Below are positions 17,959 to 25,438 of a DNA stretch of 64,000 bases, in pieces. A program made the translations under genes and the position numbers. A model generated the notes under the pieces. It ran no database searches. It was not told the origin of the DNA and worked only from the letters and a program-made list of their open reading frames with translations. The DNA comes from Leptospira dzoumogneensis. Its GTDB lineage: Bacteria; Spirochaetota; Leptospiria; Leptospirales; Leptospiraceae. How positions within the stretch are numbered: the first letter of the stretch is position 1; each line of letters begins with the position of its first letter. The stretch covers positions 496,001-560,000 of the forward strand of contig NZ_RQHS01000005.1 of assembly GCF_004770895.1 (NCBI RefSeq), given 5' to 3'.

Positions 17959-18808
17959 TCCTATTGACCAGATCCGTCTTAGCAGCTTCCCAGCCGATCA
18001 TCGCAACTTTACGGGAATCTCCCCAATGATATTCTCCGAATTCTCCGGAAGAACGGATGACTCTATGACAAGGGATTAGGAATGCCACTGGATTATTTCC
18101 GATCGCAGTTCCTATGGCTCTTGTCGCCTTAGGATTTCCCATTTGTTCTCCGATCTGTCCGTAGGTGGAAAGTTTTCCCATAGGAACTTTCAAAAGAGTT
18201 TCCCATACCTTGAGCTGGAAGTCGGTTCCTTTCAGGTGCAATTTGATCTTACTCAATTGGCTCCAATCATGAGTGAATATGAACAAAGCATTTTGCTGGA
18301 TCATATCCACCGTTTGGTTATAGGTTGCGTTCGGAAAGATGGACTTCAGTTCTTGGAATACCTTCTTCTCATTTTCAAAAAATGAAATATAACAAATTCC
18401 TTTTGGAGTAGAAGCCACAAGTAATTTCCCGAAAGGACTTTCCGCATAACTATAGTTAATCGAAAGATCCTTCCCTCCATTCTTATACTCTCCGGGAGTC
18501 ATTCCTTCTATATTGATAAACAGATCGTGTAATCTGCCTGTTCCGGAAAGTCCTGAGTCCAGAGCCGTATCCAACAAAGAGGAGCCATTCTCTTTTAATA
18601 AACCTTTTGCGTATTCCAAAGTAGTATATTGTAAAAACTTTTTCGGACTTACTCCTGCCCAATCCGTGAACATTCTTTGGAAATGATGAGGGCTGAGTTT
18701 TAATTTACCCGCCACATCTTCCAAACTTGGTTGTGTTTTAAAATTTTTACGAAGATAGAAGATTGCGTCCGCAATCCTATCGAAGTCTGTGTTTTGTTGT
18801 CCTTTCAT
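17948..18808 (-). CDS. ada: Ada-type regulator / O6-methylguanine-DNA methyltransferase
   Basis: A 286-residue fusion: an AraC-type helix-turn-helix (about 10-105; LSPHHFQRMFTDWAGVSPKKF) joined to an O6-methylguanine-DNA methyltransferase domain with the acceptor Cys247 in PCHRVI. It directly reverses O6-alkylguanine damage in a suicide reaction and probably regulates transcription. The N-terminal zinc/phosphotriester-repair domain of E. coli Ada (with Cys38) is missing, so the usual switch by methylphosphotriester transfer cannot apply; sensing must differ. It precedes alkB on the same strand, with the 2OG-oxygenase fragment between. Confidence 0.9.
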   Translation of the reverse strand: MKGQQNTDFDRIADAIFYLRKNFKTQPSLEDVAGKLKLSPHHFQRMFTDWAGVSPKKFLQYTTLEYAKGLLKENGSSLLDTALDSGLSGTGRLHDLFINIEGMTPGEYKNGGKDLSINYSYAESPFGKLLVASTPKGICYISFFENEKKVFQELKSIFPNATYNQTVDMIQQNALFIFTHDWSQLSKIKLHLKGTDFQLKVWETLLKVPMGKLSTYGQIGEQMGNPKATRAIGTAIGNNPVAFLIPCHRVIRSSGEFGEYHWGDSRKVAMIGWEAAKTDLVNRNDL

Positions 18809-18859
18809 GGTTTTGGAGTATAGATAAGAAAGAGATAACTAGAAACCCGATACTTGCTA

Positions 18860-18874
18860 TTTTTACAGTAAAAA
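18860..18874 (-). promoter_or_regulatory. small inverted repeat upstream of ada
   Basis: TTTTTAC and GTAAAAA flank a single A, 52 bases before the ada start and 17 bases after the GH15 stop on the same strand. It could be an operator for ada or a weak hairpin ending the trehalose transcript. It is AT-only apart from one pair, so the call is weak. Confidence 0.25.
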
Positions 18875-18890
18875 AGTTTCGATCCGGATC

Positions 18891-20678
18891 TTAAGGGCAT
18901 AAAAATAAAGGTATATCCATTTTTCTAGAGATCCTGAATGCGGAATTCATCAGCCCCACGTGACTGTAGGCTTGGGGGAAGTTTCCCCATTGCGATCCGT
19001 TTGCCGGATCCACATCTTCCGAAAAAAGTCCCAGATGATTGGTATAGGTCAGAAGACTTAGAAAATACCTTTTAGCTTCCTCCAGTCTTCCTACACAGGC
19101 TAATGCGTCCACATACCAGAAGGCGCAAACAAGAAAAGCAGTTTTAGGAGCTCCGAAATCGTCGTTATGTTTATAACGAAAAAATAATCCTTCTTTCGTT
19201 TTTAACTCAGATTCCAGAACTGCCAAATGCCGGTTCGCTTTTTCAGGATCTTCTTTCAGATAACCCAAGCTGATCAGTTGTAATAAACTGGCATCCAAAT
19301 GTTCCGAGCCTTCCGCTTGCGTATAAACCCCTCTTTTTTTATCGTAACATGCTTCAATATTTAGAGCGGATCTTTCCTTTAAAAAAACCGCTAAATCGCA
19401 TATTTCTCGGTCGTTCAATTTTTGCCCTATCTTCTCCGCGGCAGCACTTCCCGCCCAATGGAATAAAAAAGTATAACAATGTTTCTGTTGAAGGTTCCTG
19501 AATTCCCATAAACCCGCATCCGGTTCATCCATAGTTCTTTCGATATGTTTAAGAAGATTTAATATGGACTGTCCGGAAGAGGATTTACTTTTTTTATGGA
19601 ACCTCGCATCGAGATAAAGAGGCATGATAGAAAGTAAGATTTGTCCATAAACATCGTTTTGAATATGGGTGAATGCCTGATTGCCTATACGAACCGGTTT
19701 ATTTCCCAGATAACCGTCCAGATCTAAGATCTTTTCCTCCAGGATTTCTTCTCCCAAAATGGAAAATAATGGCTGTATTCTTTCTCTTTTAGTGGAGGCG
19801 ATATTCTCTAAGAAATGAGAGTAATGTTCCATTTCCTCGAAATGCCCGATTCCGTTCAAAGCACTCAGTGTATAATAAGCGTCCCTGATCCAACAATACC
19901 TATAGTCCCAGTTTCTACCGCTGGATGGAGATTCTGGAAGACTTGTAGTTCCCGCGGCGATGATCGCGCCAGTGTCCTGGAACTGGTGGAGTTTGAGAGC
20001 TAAAGCGGAACGAACCACTGCCTCCTGTTGGAATTCTCCTATGGAGCAGTGTTTTACCCAATTTCTCCAATATTCTCTAGTTCGATCCAATAAGTCTTGG
20101 ATCTTTCTTTCCGACGGATTTTCGAGATGGTCTCCGTAACTTAACACTAGGTATTTTGTTTCGTTCAAAACAAAGGACGTATTTTGAAGAATATAATGAA
20201 GAGATATATTCGTCGTTAGGCGAAGATCCGACTCCATGCCGGAAAATAGGATATGATTGCTTGCAAGGCTTGCCTTAGGCAGAAAACTTCCGTAAGAATC
20301 CCTAGGGTCGCAAACTATATCGATTTTAGGTGAATTCTCTATCGGCTCGATCTTACGAATTAATATTAAAGGTTTATAATGCGTTTCTCCTTTGAAAAAT
20401 CTCGGCGCGAAATCCGTTACTAAAAAAGTTCCGTCGTGACAAGTTACTTTAGTCCGGATGATATTCGTATTTTCCTCGTATTTTTGTTCGAAGCTTGCAT
20501 TTTGATCGTCCGGAACGATACGAAAGGAACCTCCTTTATCCCGATCTAAAAGTGATCCGAAAATAAAGGAAGAATCGAACTTTGGCCAGCATAACCATTC
20601 TACTTCGGTATTCTTAGAGATATAAGCTAAGAAGGAACAATTTCCGATAATCCCGGAGGAATAAGTGTGTTTATCCAA
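18891..20678 (-). CDS. glycoside hydrolase family 15 protein (glucoamylase/trehalase-like)
   Basis: A 595-residue soluble GH15 enzyme. The N-terminal beta domain begins YSSGIIGNCSFLAYISKNTEVEWLCWPKFDSS in the usual way (residues 6-38), and the (alpha/alpha)6 barrel shows GRNWDYRYCWIRDAYYTL, with the substrate-binding WDYR and RDA residues, and EDVDPANGSQWGNFPQAYSHVGL near the end. GH15 members hydrolyse alpha-glucosides from the non-reducing end; in actinobacteria some are trehalases. The ORF overlaps the end of otsAB by 8 bases, which favours trehalose or a maltodextrin-like glucan as substrate. No signal peptide, so cytoplasmic. Confidence 0.9.
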   Translation of the reverse strand: MDKHTYSSGIIGNCSFLAYISKNTEVEWLCWPKFDSSFIFGSLLDRDKGGSFRIVPDDQNASFEQKYEENTNIIRTKVTCHDGTFLVTDFAPRFFKGETHYKPLILIRKIEPIENSPKIDIVCDPRDSYGSFLPKASLASNHILFSGMESDLRLTTNISLHYILQNTSFVLNETKYLVLSYGDHLENPSERKIQDLLDRTREYWRNWVKHCSIGEFQQEAVVRSALALKLHQFQDTGAIIAAGTTSLPESPSSGRNWDYRYCWIRDAYYTLSALNGIGHFEEMEHYSHFLENIASTKRERIQPLFSILGEEILEEKILDLDGYLGNKPVRIGNQAFTHIQNDVYGQILLSIMPLYLDARFHKKSKSSSGQSILNLLKHIERTMDEPDAGLWEFRNLQQKHCYTFLFHWAGSAAAEKIGQKLNDREICDLAVFLKERSALNIEACYDKKRGVYTQAEGSEHLDASLLQLISLGYLKEDPEKANRHLAVLESELKTKEGLFFRYKHNDDFGAPKTAFLVCAFWYVDALACVGRLEEAKRYFLSLLTYTNHLGLFSEDVDPANGSQWGNFPQAYSHVGLMNSAFRISRKMDIPLFLCP

Positions 20679-22899
20679 AATTTTTGTCTCCCGGAATAGG
20701 CTTAAGTAATGATTCGATTAAGTTTAATACCTGCTCGGAGGATCTGAGATAGTAGCGCGCTTCCGTTGGACCGATCCCGACCTTTATAGAATACGTATAC
20801 TTGGGAAGTTCACGGAACATATCCTCGTCCGTCCAATCGTCTCCCACTGCTAAGATAAAATCTGCGGAAATTTCCGCGGCGATCTGTTTAGAAGAAATTC
20901 CTTTATTAACACCGGAACATTTTACTTCGATCACCTTATTTCCTTTTAGGACTTGCACATCTAAATTTCCGGTATAGTTGACCAGATCGTTCAGAAGTTC
21001 CCGGGACATGGGATCTGCCGCGTCGTTTTCGGCTCCGCGATAATGCCAGGCTAGTGAGAATTCCTTCTCTTCGATAAATGTTCCGGGAAGGCGTCTGCAG
21101 TATTCTTCCAATATTGGGTAAAGATCCGATTTCCAGGAGGAGGAAAGTTCTCTGAATAATTTCCAATCCCCGTTTACTTTGTACCATACTCCATGTTCCG
21201 CGATAAAATTTAAGCCAAGGCCTGAAAGAGTTTTGTCCAACCAATGCCTATCTCTTCCGCTGACTATATAGACGGTATTTTTAGGATCCGAGGAAAGACG
21301 TAATAATAGATGTCTTAACCTGAACTCAGGGATCGCTTCCGAAGGATTCTTCGCAAAAGGTACTAATGTGCCATCATAATCTAAAAATAATACTCTTCTG
21401 GATGAATTTTTGAATCTAGTTAGGATCTCTCCTTGGATCCTACCTTCGATAATCTTTGCGGAAAGGTCCTTAGCATTCTTCTTAGTTTCTTCCAAGCGGG
21501 TCAAAAAATCCGAGGCCCATTTTATCACGTCATAATTATGTATACGTTCCACCATTGGAAGGTTCCGTGCTATCTGCTCTTCCAAAGAACTTGTGAGTGC
21601 TTCCTGGATTGCGTCACTTACATCTTGGGGGTTATTCGGATTGATTAGGATGGCCTCTCCTAATTCTTTTGCTGCCCCGGTCATTTCGGATAAAACAAGC
21701 ACGCCGGAAAGGTCCGGTCTGGAAGCGAGAAATTCCTTTGCGACCAAATTCATTCCGTCTCGAAGAGGAGTGACTAACGCAACATCCGAAATGCCGTAAA
21801 ATGCGACTAACTCTTCGAAAGAAAAATACTTATAACGATAAATGATCGGTGACCATTCCATGGTGGCATAAAGGCCGTTGATCCTACCCACCATTCTTTC
21901 GATCGATTCTCTCATCTTGCTGTATTCTTCCACTTCTGAGCGAGAAGGAACGATGATCATTAAGAGCACTACTTTTTCTTTCCATTCGGGATGTTCTTCC
22001 AGAAATAATTGGAATGCCTCCAGCCGTTTAGCTATCCCTTTGGAATAATCCAGTCTGTCCACAGTCAGTAAAAGTTTTTTATCTTTGATCCCTCTTCCTA
22101 ATTCTTGTCTTAGAATTTCGCAGGAATCGGTAAGAGAGAATTGCCTGAATTTTTCGAAATCGATCCCCATCGGGAAAGTTTCCACTTTAATGAATCTATC
22201 TCCGTGATTAATCAGTCCGAAATGATTATCTAATCCTAATATTCTAAGAACGGATCTTAAAAAATATTGAGTGTAATCATGTGTATGGAATCCGACCAGA
22301 TCACTTCCCAAAATCCCTAGAAGAAGTTCTTTTCTCCAGGACATCGGCAATAGCCTATAAACTTCGAAATGAGGGAAGGGGATATGTAGAAAAAAACCGA
22401 TCTTAATATCCGGAACGGTTTCCCTAAGAATGGCGGGTAAAAGAAAAAGATGATAATCGTGTATCCACACGGTATCTCCTGGTTCGTAGATCTGAAGGAC
22501 TTTCTCTGCGAATCTTCGATTGATCTCTTTGTAAGATAGCCATTCTTCCTGGGAATAATTCGTATAACTGGGAAAGTAATGGAATAAAGGCCAGATAGTA
22601 CGATTGCAAAAACCGAAATAGAATTGTTTGATCTCAGGTTCAGAAAGATAAACGGGAAAATATCCGAATCCTTCCTCGAGAGTTTTGTTTACCTCTTCTA
22701 ACTTCGTTTCGGCAACAATGCTGCCCGGCCAGCCGACCCAAACGAATTGATTATCCGGACCTAGTTTGTCCAAAAAAGAAGAGACACCTGTCGCTAGACC
22801 TCCCGCACTTTTTCGATAAGAGTATTTACCTTTACGGAGTGTAAGATTTAGGGGGAGTCGATTCGATACGATGATTAGTTTGTTCTTTTGAAGTTTCAT
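20671..22899 (-). CDS. otsAB: bifunctional trehalose-6-phosphate synthase/phosphatase
   Basis: A 742-residue fusion of both steps of trehalose synthesis. Residues about 7-480 are a GT20 trehalose-6-phosphate synthase (IIVSNRLPLNL start, VWIHDYHLFLLP, GIDFEKF, VDRLDYSKGI, TPLRDGMNLVAKEF), joining UDP- or ADP-glucose to glucose-6-phosphate. Residues about 510-735 are a HAD phosphatase with FLDYDGTL (DxDxT) and GDDWTDEDMF. Bacteria often keep OtsA and OtsB separate, so the fusion is a notable, eukaryote-like arrangement. A GH15 hydrolase overlaps the 3' end by 8 bases, giving synthesis and a likely breakdown enzyme in one transcript. Trehalose would serve as osmolyte or desiccation protectant. 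Confidence 0.95.
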   Translation of the reverse strand: MKLQKNKLIIVSNRLPLNLTLRKGKYSYRKSAGGLATGVSSFLDKLGPDNQFVWVGWPGSIVAETKLEEVNKTLEEGFGYFPVYLSEPEIKQFYFGFCNRTIWPLFHYFPSYTNYSQEEWLSYKEINRRFAEKVLQIYEPGDTVWIHDYHLFLLPAILRETVPDIKIGFFLHIPFPHFEVYRLLPMSWRKELLLGILGSDLVGFHTHDYTQYFLRSVLRILGLDNHFGLINHGDRFIKVETFPMGIDFEKFRQFSLTDSCEILRQELGRGIKDKKLLLTVDRLDYSKGIAKRLEAFQLFLEEHPEWKEKVVLLMIIVPSRSEVEEYSKMRESIERMVGRINGLYATMEWSPIIYRYKYFSFEELVAFYGISDVALVTPLRDGMNLVAKEFLASRPDLSGVLVLSEMTGAAKELGEAILINPNNPQDVSDAIQEALTSSLEEQIARNLPMVERIHNYDVIKWASDFLTRLEETKKNAKDLSAKIIEGRIQGEILTRFKNSSRRVLFLDYDGTLVPFAKNPSEAIPEFRLRHLLLRLSSDPKNTVYIVSGRDRHWLDKTLSGLGLNFIAEHGVWYKVNGDWKLFRELSSSWKSDLYPILEEYCRRLPGTFIEEKEFSLAWHYRGAENDAADPMSRELLNDLVNYTGNLDVQVLKGNKVIEVKCSGVNKGISSKQIAAEISADFILAVGDDWTDEDMFRELPKYTYSIKVGIGPTEARYYLRSSEQVLNLIESLLKPIPGDKNFG

Positions 22900-23174
22900 A
22901 GCTTCATTTGGAACTAATTCCCACCTTGAGAGCTACGAAGAACAAATTAATATTTCATAATATACTCAAGATCAGTTCATTCGATTCGGGAATTATAATA
23001 CAGAATAGGGATCTGTCCGGAGCTTAACAGTACTTTTTTACAAGAGGTCCGAAAATGGAACTATTCATATGTCTATGCGAAGAATCCCAATTATTTCCTA
23101 AAATTCGCAGGGAGAGATTAGAATTGTGGGAAAAATTGTACAAATGACTTGACTCCCTGGATTTACTGTTTAGA

Positions 23175-23199
23175 AAAATGTCACAATATGTGACATTTT
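23175..23199 (+). promoter_or_regulatory. palindromic operator upstream of tetR-bgl operon
   Basis: Perfect 11-base arms AAAATGTCACA and TGTGACATTTT flank ATA. The site ends 13 bases before the GTG start at 23213 and covers the alternative TTG start at 23198. A TTGACT at 23149-23154 could be a -35 element. The size and symmetry fit an autoregulatory TetR-family operator; the intergenic space is shared with otsAB, which may also feel it. Confidence 0.75.
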
Positions 23200-23212
23200 G
23201 GAACGAGGGGAT

Positions 23213-23878
23213 GTGGGAACAAGGGAGCAAACCAAAGAGCTAGTCTTAGAAGCCGCAGAATCCCTGTTTTTGGCCAAAGGACTCCTAGATGTTTCCATGG
23301 AAGATATTGCCGCAAAAGTATCTTGTACCAGGCGAAATCTATATCGTTATTTCGATACGAAAGAATCGCTTAGCATTGCAGTTCTTAGAAAACTTCTCGC
23401 ACCTTGGAATGATTTTCAGCTCCAAACTTTTGAAAAGCTTAGATATTCTAATCTTTCCGGAAAGGAAGAACTTATTTCCTTTCTCAAAACTCTGGCTAAA
23501 TATTTAGAAACTCATAAACCTTTACTTCGTTTTACTGCAGAGTTCGATTTTGTATTCAGAGATCGCGGCTCTTTTCAATTGGATGCTAGTTCCGAAGAGT
23601 CTTTATTCGCGGAGTTTCTATTCACCGAAAAACTTATCATACAAATTTTAGAAAAGGGAGAAGTAGATGGGAGTCTCAGAGCCCCTTCTTCCTTAGCAAT
23701 ACTGGTTCCTACGATCACAACGGTTCTTTGGAGCCTTGGGCAAAGAGTTGCTCTTAGAGAAACCTTGATCCCTAGAGAATTCGGTGTGAACGGTATGGAA
23801 CTCGTACAAACACAAATTGATCTATTGGTACTTGCTTTAGAAACAAAAGAAGACCCCGGAAAAAAGAAGGAGAATTAA
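23213..23878 (+). CDS. TetR family transcriptional regulator
   Basis: About 221 residues. The N-terminal helix-turn-helix shows the TetR pattern: LVLEAAESLFLAKGLLDVSMEDIA followed by RRNLYRYFDTKESL (within residues 5-60). The C-terminal ligand domain is divergent, so the inducer is unknown. A longer frame starts at TTG 23198, but that codon lies inside the palindromic operator and has no ribosome site; GTG 23213 follows a GAGGGG with short spacing. The GH1 gene starts 1 base after this stop, so regulator and glucosidase are one operon, and a glucoside or its product is a reasonable inducer guess. Confidence 0.88.
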   Translation: MGTREQTKELVLEAAESLFLAKGLLDVSMEDIAAKVSCTRRNLYRYFDTKESLSIAVLRKLLAPWNDFQLQTFEKLRYSNLSGKEELISFLKTLAKYLETHKPLLRFTAEFDFVFRDRGSFQLDASSEESLFAEFLFTEKLIIQILEKGEVDGSLRAPSSLAILVPTITTVLWSLGQRVALRETLIPREFGVNGMELVQTQIDLLVLALETKEDPGKKKEN

Positions 23879-23879
23879 C

Positions 23880-25175
23880 ATGTCTAAAAGTTTCGAACTT
23901 CCTAAAGATTTTTTATTGGGTTCTGCAACCGCAGCCACTCAGATAGAAGGTGGAGACATCTACAATAACTGGTATGCTTGGTCCCTTATCGGAAAAGTAG
24001 GAAATGGGGAATCTTCCATCACAGGCGCAGATCATTACCGCAGATATGTAGAAGATATAGAACTTCTTTCTCAACTTCACCAAGAATGTTATCGAATGAG
24101 TATAGAGTGGAGTCGTATAGAACCCAAACAAGGAGAATGGTCCACGGAAGGAGTGGAACATTACAGAGACGAATTCCAAAGACTGATCCAGGCAGGGATC
24201 AAACCGCTTGTAACTCTTCATCATTTTTCCTGTCCTCAATGGTTCCAAGAAAAAGGAGGATGGCTTTCTGAGAATGCGGTAGGGGACTTCATACGATTCG
24301 TGGACTTCTCCGTTAAAAGTTTCGGGGACCTGGTTTCGGAATGGTGCACTATCAACGAGCCGAATGTATTCGCAAACGATAGTTATATGGATGGAAAATA
24401 TCCTCCAGGAAGCCACGGCGATATTGCAGCCTATATGAAGGTTACTAAAAATCTGATCATCTCTCATTTAAGAGCTTACAAACTCATTCATAAGATCCGT
24501 AAGGATCATGGCTTTTCAGGAGAGACAAAAGTAGGATTCGCTCATCATCTTGCTATATTCGAACCTTTTAATTCTCATCCTCTTGCTAAATTAGGCTGTT
24601 TCCTGAGCGATTATCTATTTCACGAAATCCATATGAAAGGTTTTGTAGAAGGTAAACTTTGTTTTCCCGTAGGCTTCGGTTATCCGGAAGGGAAGGGGAT
24701 CTTCTGCGATTTTATAGGGATCAATTATTATTCCAGACATCTATTCAAGGCCAGTTATAATCCAGGCAATCTATTCGCTACTCCTCTCGTAGATCCAAGT
24801 ATTGCGGATTCGGAGAAGAATGATCTGGGCTGGGAAATTTATCCGGAAGGCCTTTACAAGGTTTGTCATCGCGCTTGGGACAAATACAAACTTCCTATCT
24901 ATATCACTGAGAATGGGATCCCGGACGAGAAAGACGAGAAGAGAGAAAAATATATAGTAGATCATCTCTATCAGATAAAACTTCTGATAGACGAAGGTGT
25001 CAAAGTGGAGCGCTATTATCATTGGTCCTTTCTAGACAACTTAGAATGGAACGACGGTTATGGCCCTCGCTTCGGCTTGGTAGAAGTGGATTATGCCACG
25101 ATGAAAAGAAAACCTAGACTGAGTGCACTTCGTTACGCGGAGATGTGTCGTACGAAAAAAATCCAAAGCCGCTGA
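23880..25175 (+). CDS. glycoside hydrolase family 1 beta-glucosidase
   Basis: A 431-residue GH1 enzyme with a TIM-barrel fold, hydrolysing beta-glucosides or related glycosides. It begins FLLGSATAATQIEGG (the family N-terminal signature), has the acid/base Glu160 in TINEPN and the nucleophile Glu344 in YITENG, and closes with YYHWSFLDNLEW and RFGLVEVDY. No signal peptide, so it acts in the cytoplasm on imported sugar; no beta-glucoside transporter is encoded nearby. Non-phosphorylated versus 6-phospho substrates cannot be distinguished with confidence. Cotranscribed with the TetR gene, whose stop is 1 base upstream. Confidence 0.92.
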   Translation: MSKSFELPKDFLLGSATAATQIEGGDIYNNWYAWSLIGKVGNGESSITGADHYRRYVEDIELLSQLHQECYRMSIEWSRIEPKQGEWSTEGVEHYRDEFQRLIQAGIKPLVTLHHFSCPQWFQEKGGWLSENAVGDFIRFVDFSVKSFGDLVSEWCTINEPNVFANDSYMDGKYPPGSHGDIAAYMKVTKNLIISHLRAYKLIHKIRKDHGFSGETKVGFAHHLAIFEPFNSHPLAKLGCFLSDYLFHEIHMKGFVEGKLCFPVGFGYPEGKGIFCDFIGINYYSRHLFKASYNPGNLFATPLVDPSIADSEKNDLGWEIYPEGLYKVCHRAWDKYKLPIYITENGIPDEKDEKREKYIVDHLYQIKLLIDEGVKVERYYHWSFLDNLEWNDGYGPRFGLVEVDYATMKRKPRLSALRYAEMCRTKKIQSR

Positions 25176-25183
25176 GATTGAAA

Positions 25184-25231
25184 AGAGTCGCGGAGTTTAT
25201 TCTCACGCAGAGACGCGGAGCCGCAGAGGGT
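25184..25231 (+). repeat. GC-rich intergenic repeat, left copy (CGCAGAG type)
   Basis: Contains CTCACGCAGAGACGCGGAG and GCCGCAGAGGG, the same family as the CTCTGCG-rich segment at 25315 in opposite orientation. I recall similar CGCAGAGACGCAGAG elements as dispersed intergenic repeats in many bacterial genomes. The strand placement between the GH1 gene and the GTPase gene and the richer GC content set it apart from its surroundings. Confidence 0.55.
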
Positions 25232-25279
25232 AGGAGAAAGGGTTGGAATAGAAAATAAAAAACCTTCTTATCTTTGCTA

Positions 25280-25295
25280 TGTAGGAACTCCAACA
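25280..25295 (+). repeat. short palindromic Leptospira-type motif
   Basis: TGTAGGAACTCCAACA is an imperfect palindrome. It shares the core GGAAYTCCAACA with the longer perfect palindrome at 49922. I recall motifs of this type as very frequent between genes in Leptospira; that is memory and not a search result. Confidence 0.5.
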
Positions 25296-25314
25296 TTTGA
25301 AAATCTTTGCCCCA

Positions 25315-25378
25315 GTTCTCTGCGTCTTAGCGACTCTGCGTGCCATGCCCCCGCGACTCTGCCTTCTCTGCGCCTTTC
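25315..25378 (-). repeat. GC-rich intergenic repeat, right copy (inverted)
   Basis: Reads CTCTGCGTCTTAGCGACTCTGCG near its start and CTTCTCTGCGCC near its end, complementary to the CGCAGAG units at 25184-25231, so the two could form a large stem over the 80-base AT-rich middle. It lies just before the TetM-like GTPase gene and may shape its leader or end the GH1 transcript. Confidence 0.55.
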
Positions 25379-25438
25379 CTTTGGGAATTGACTTAGAGTC
25401 TCGCAAACGCGCGAATGGTGTTTCGCGGCGCTTCTCTC

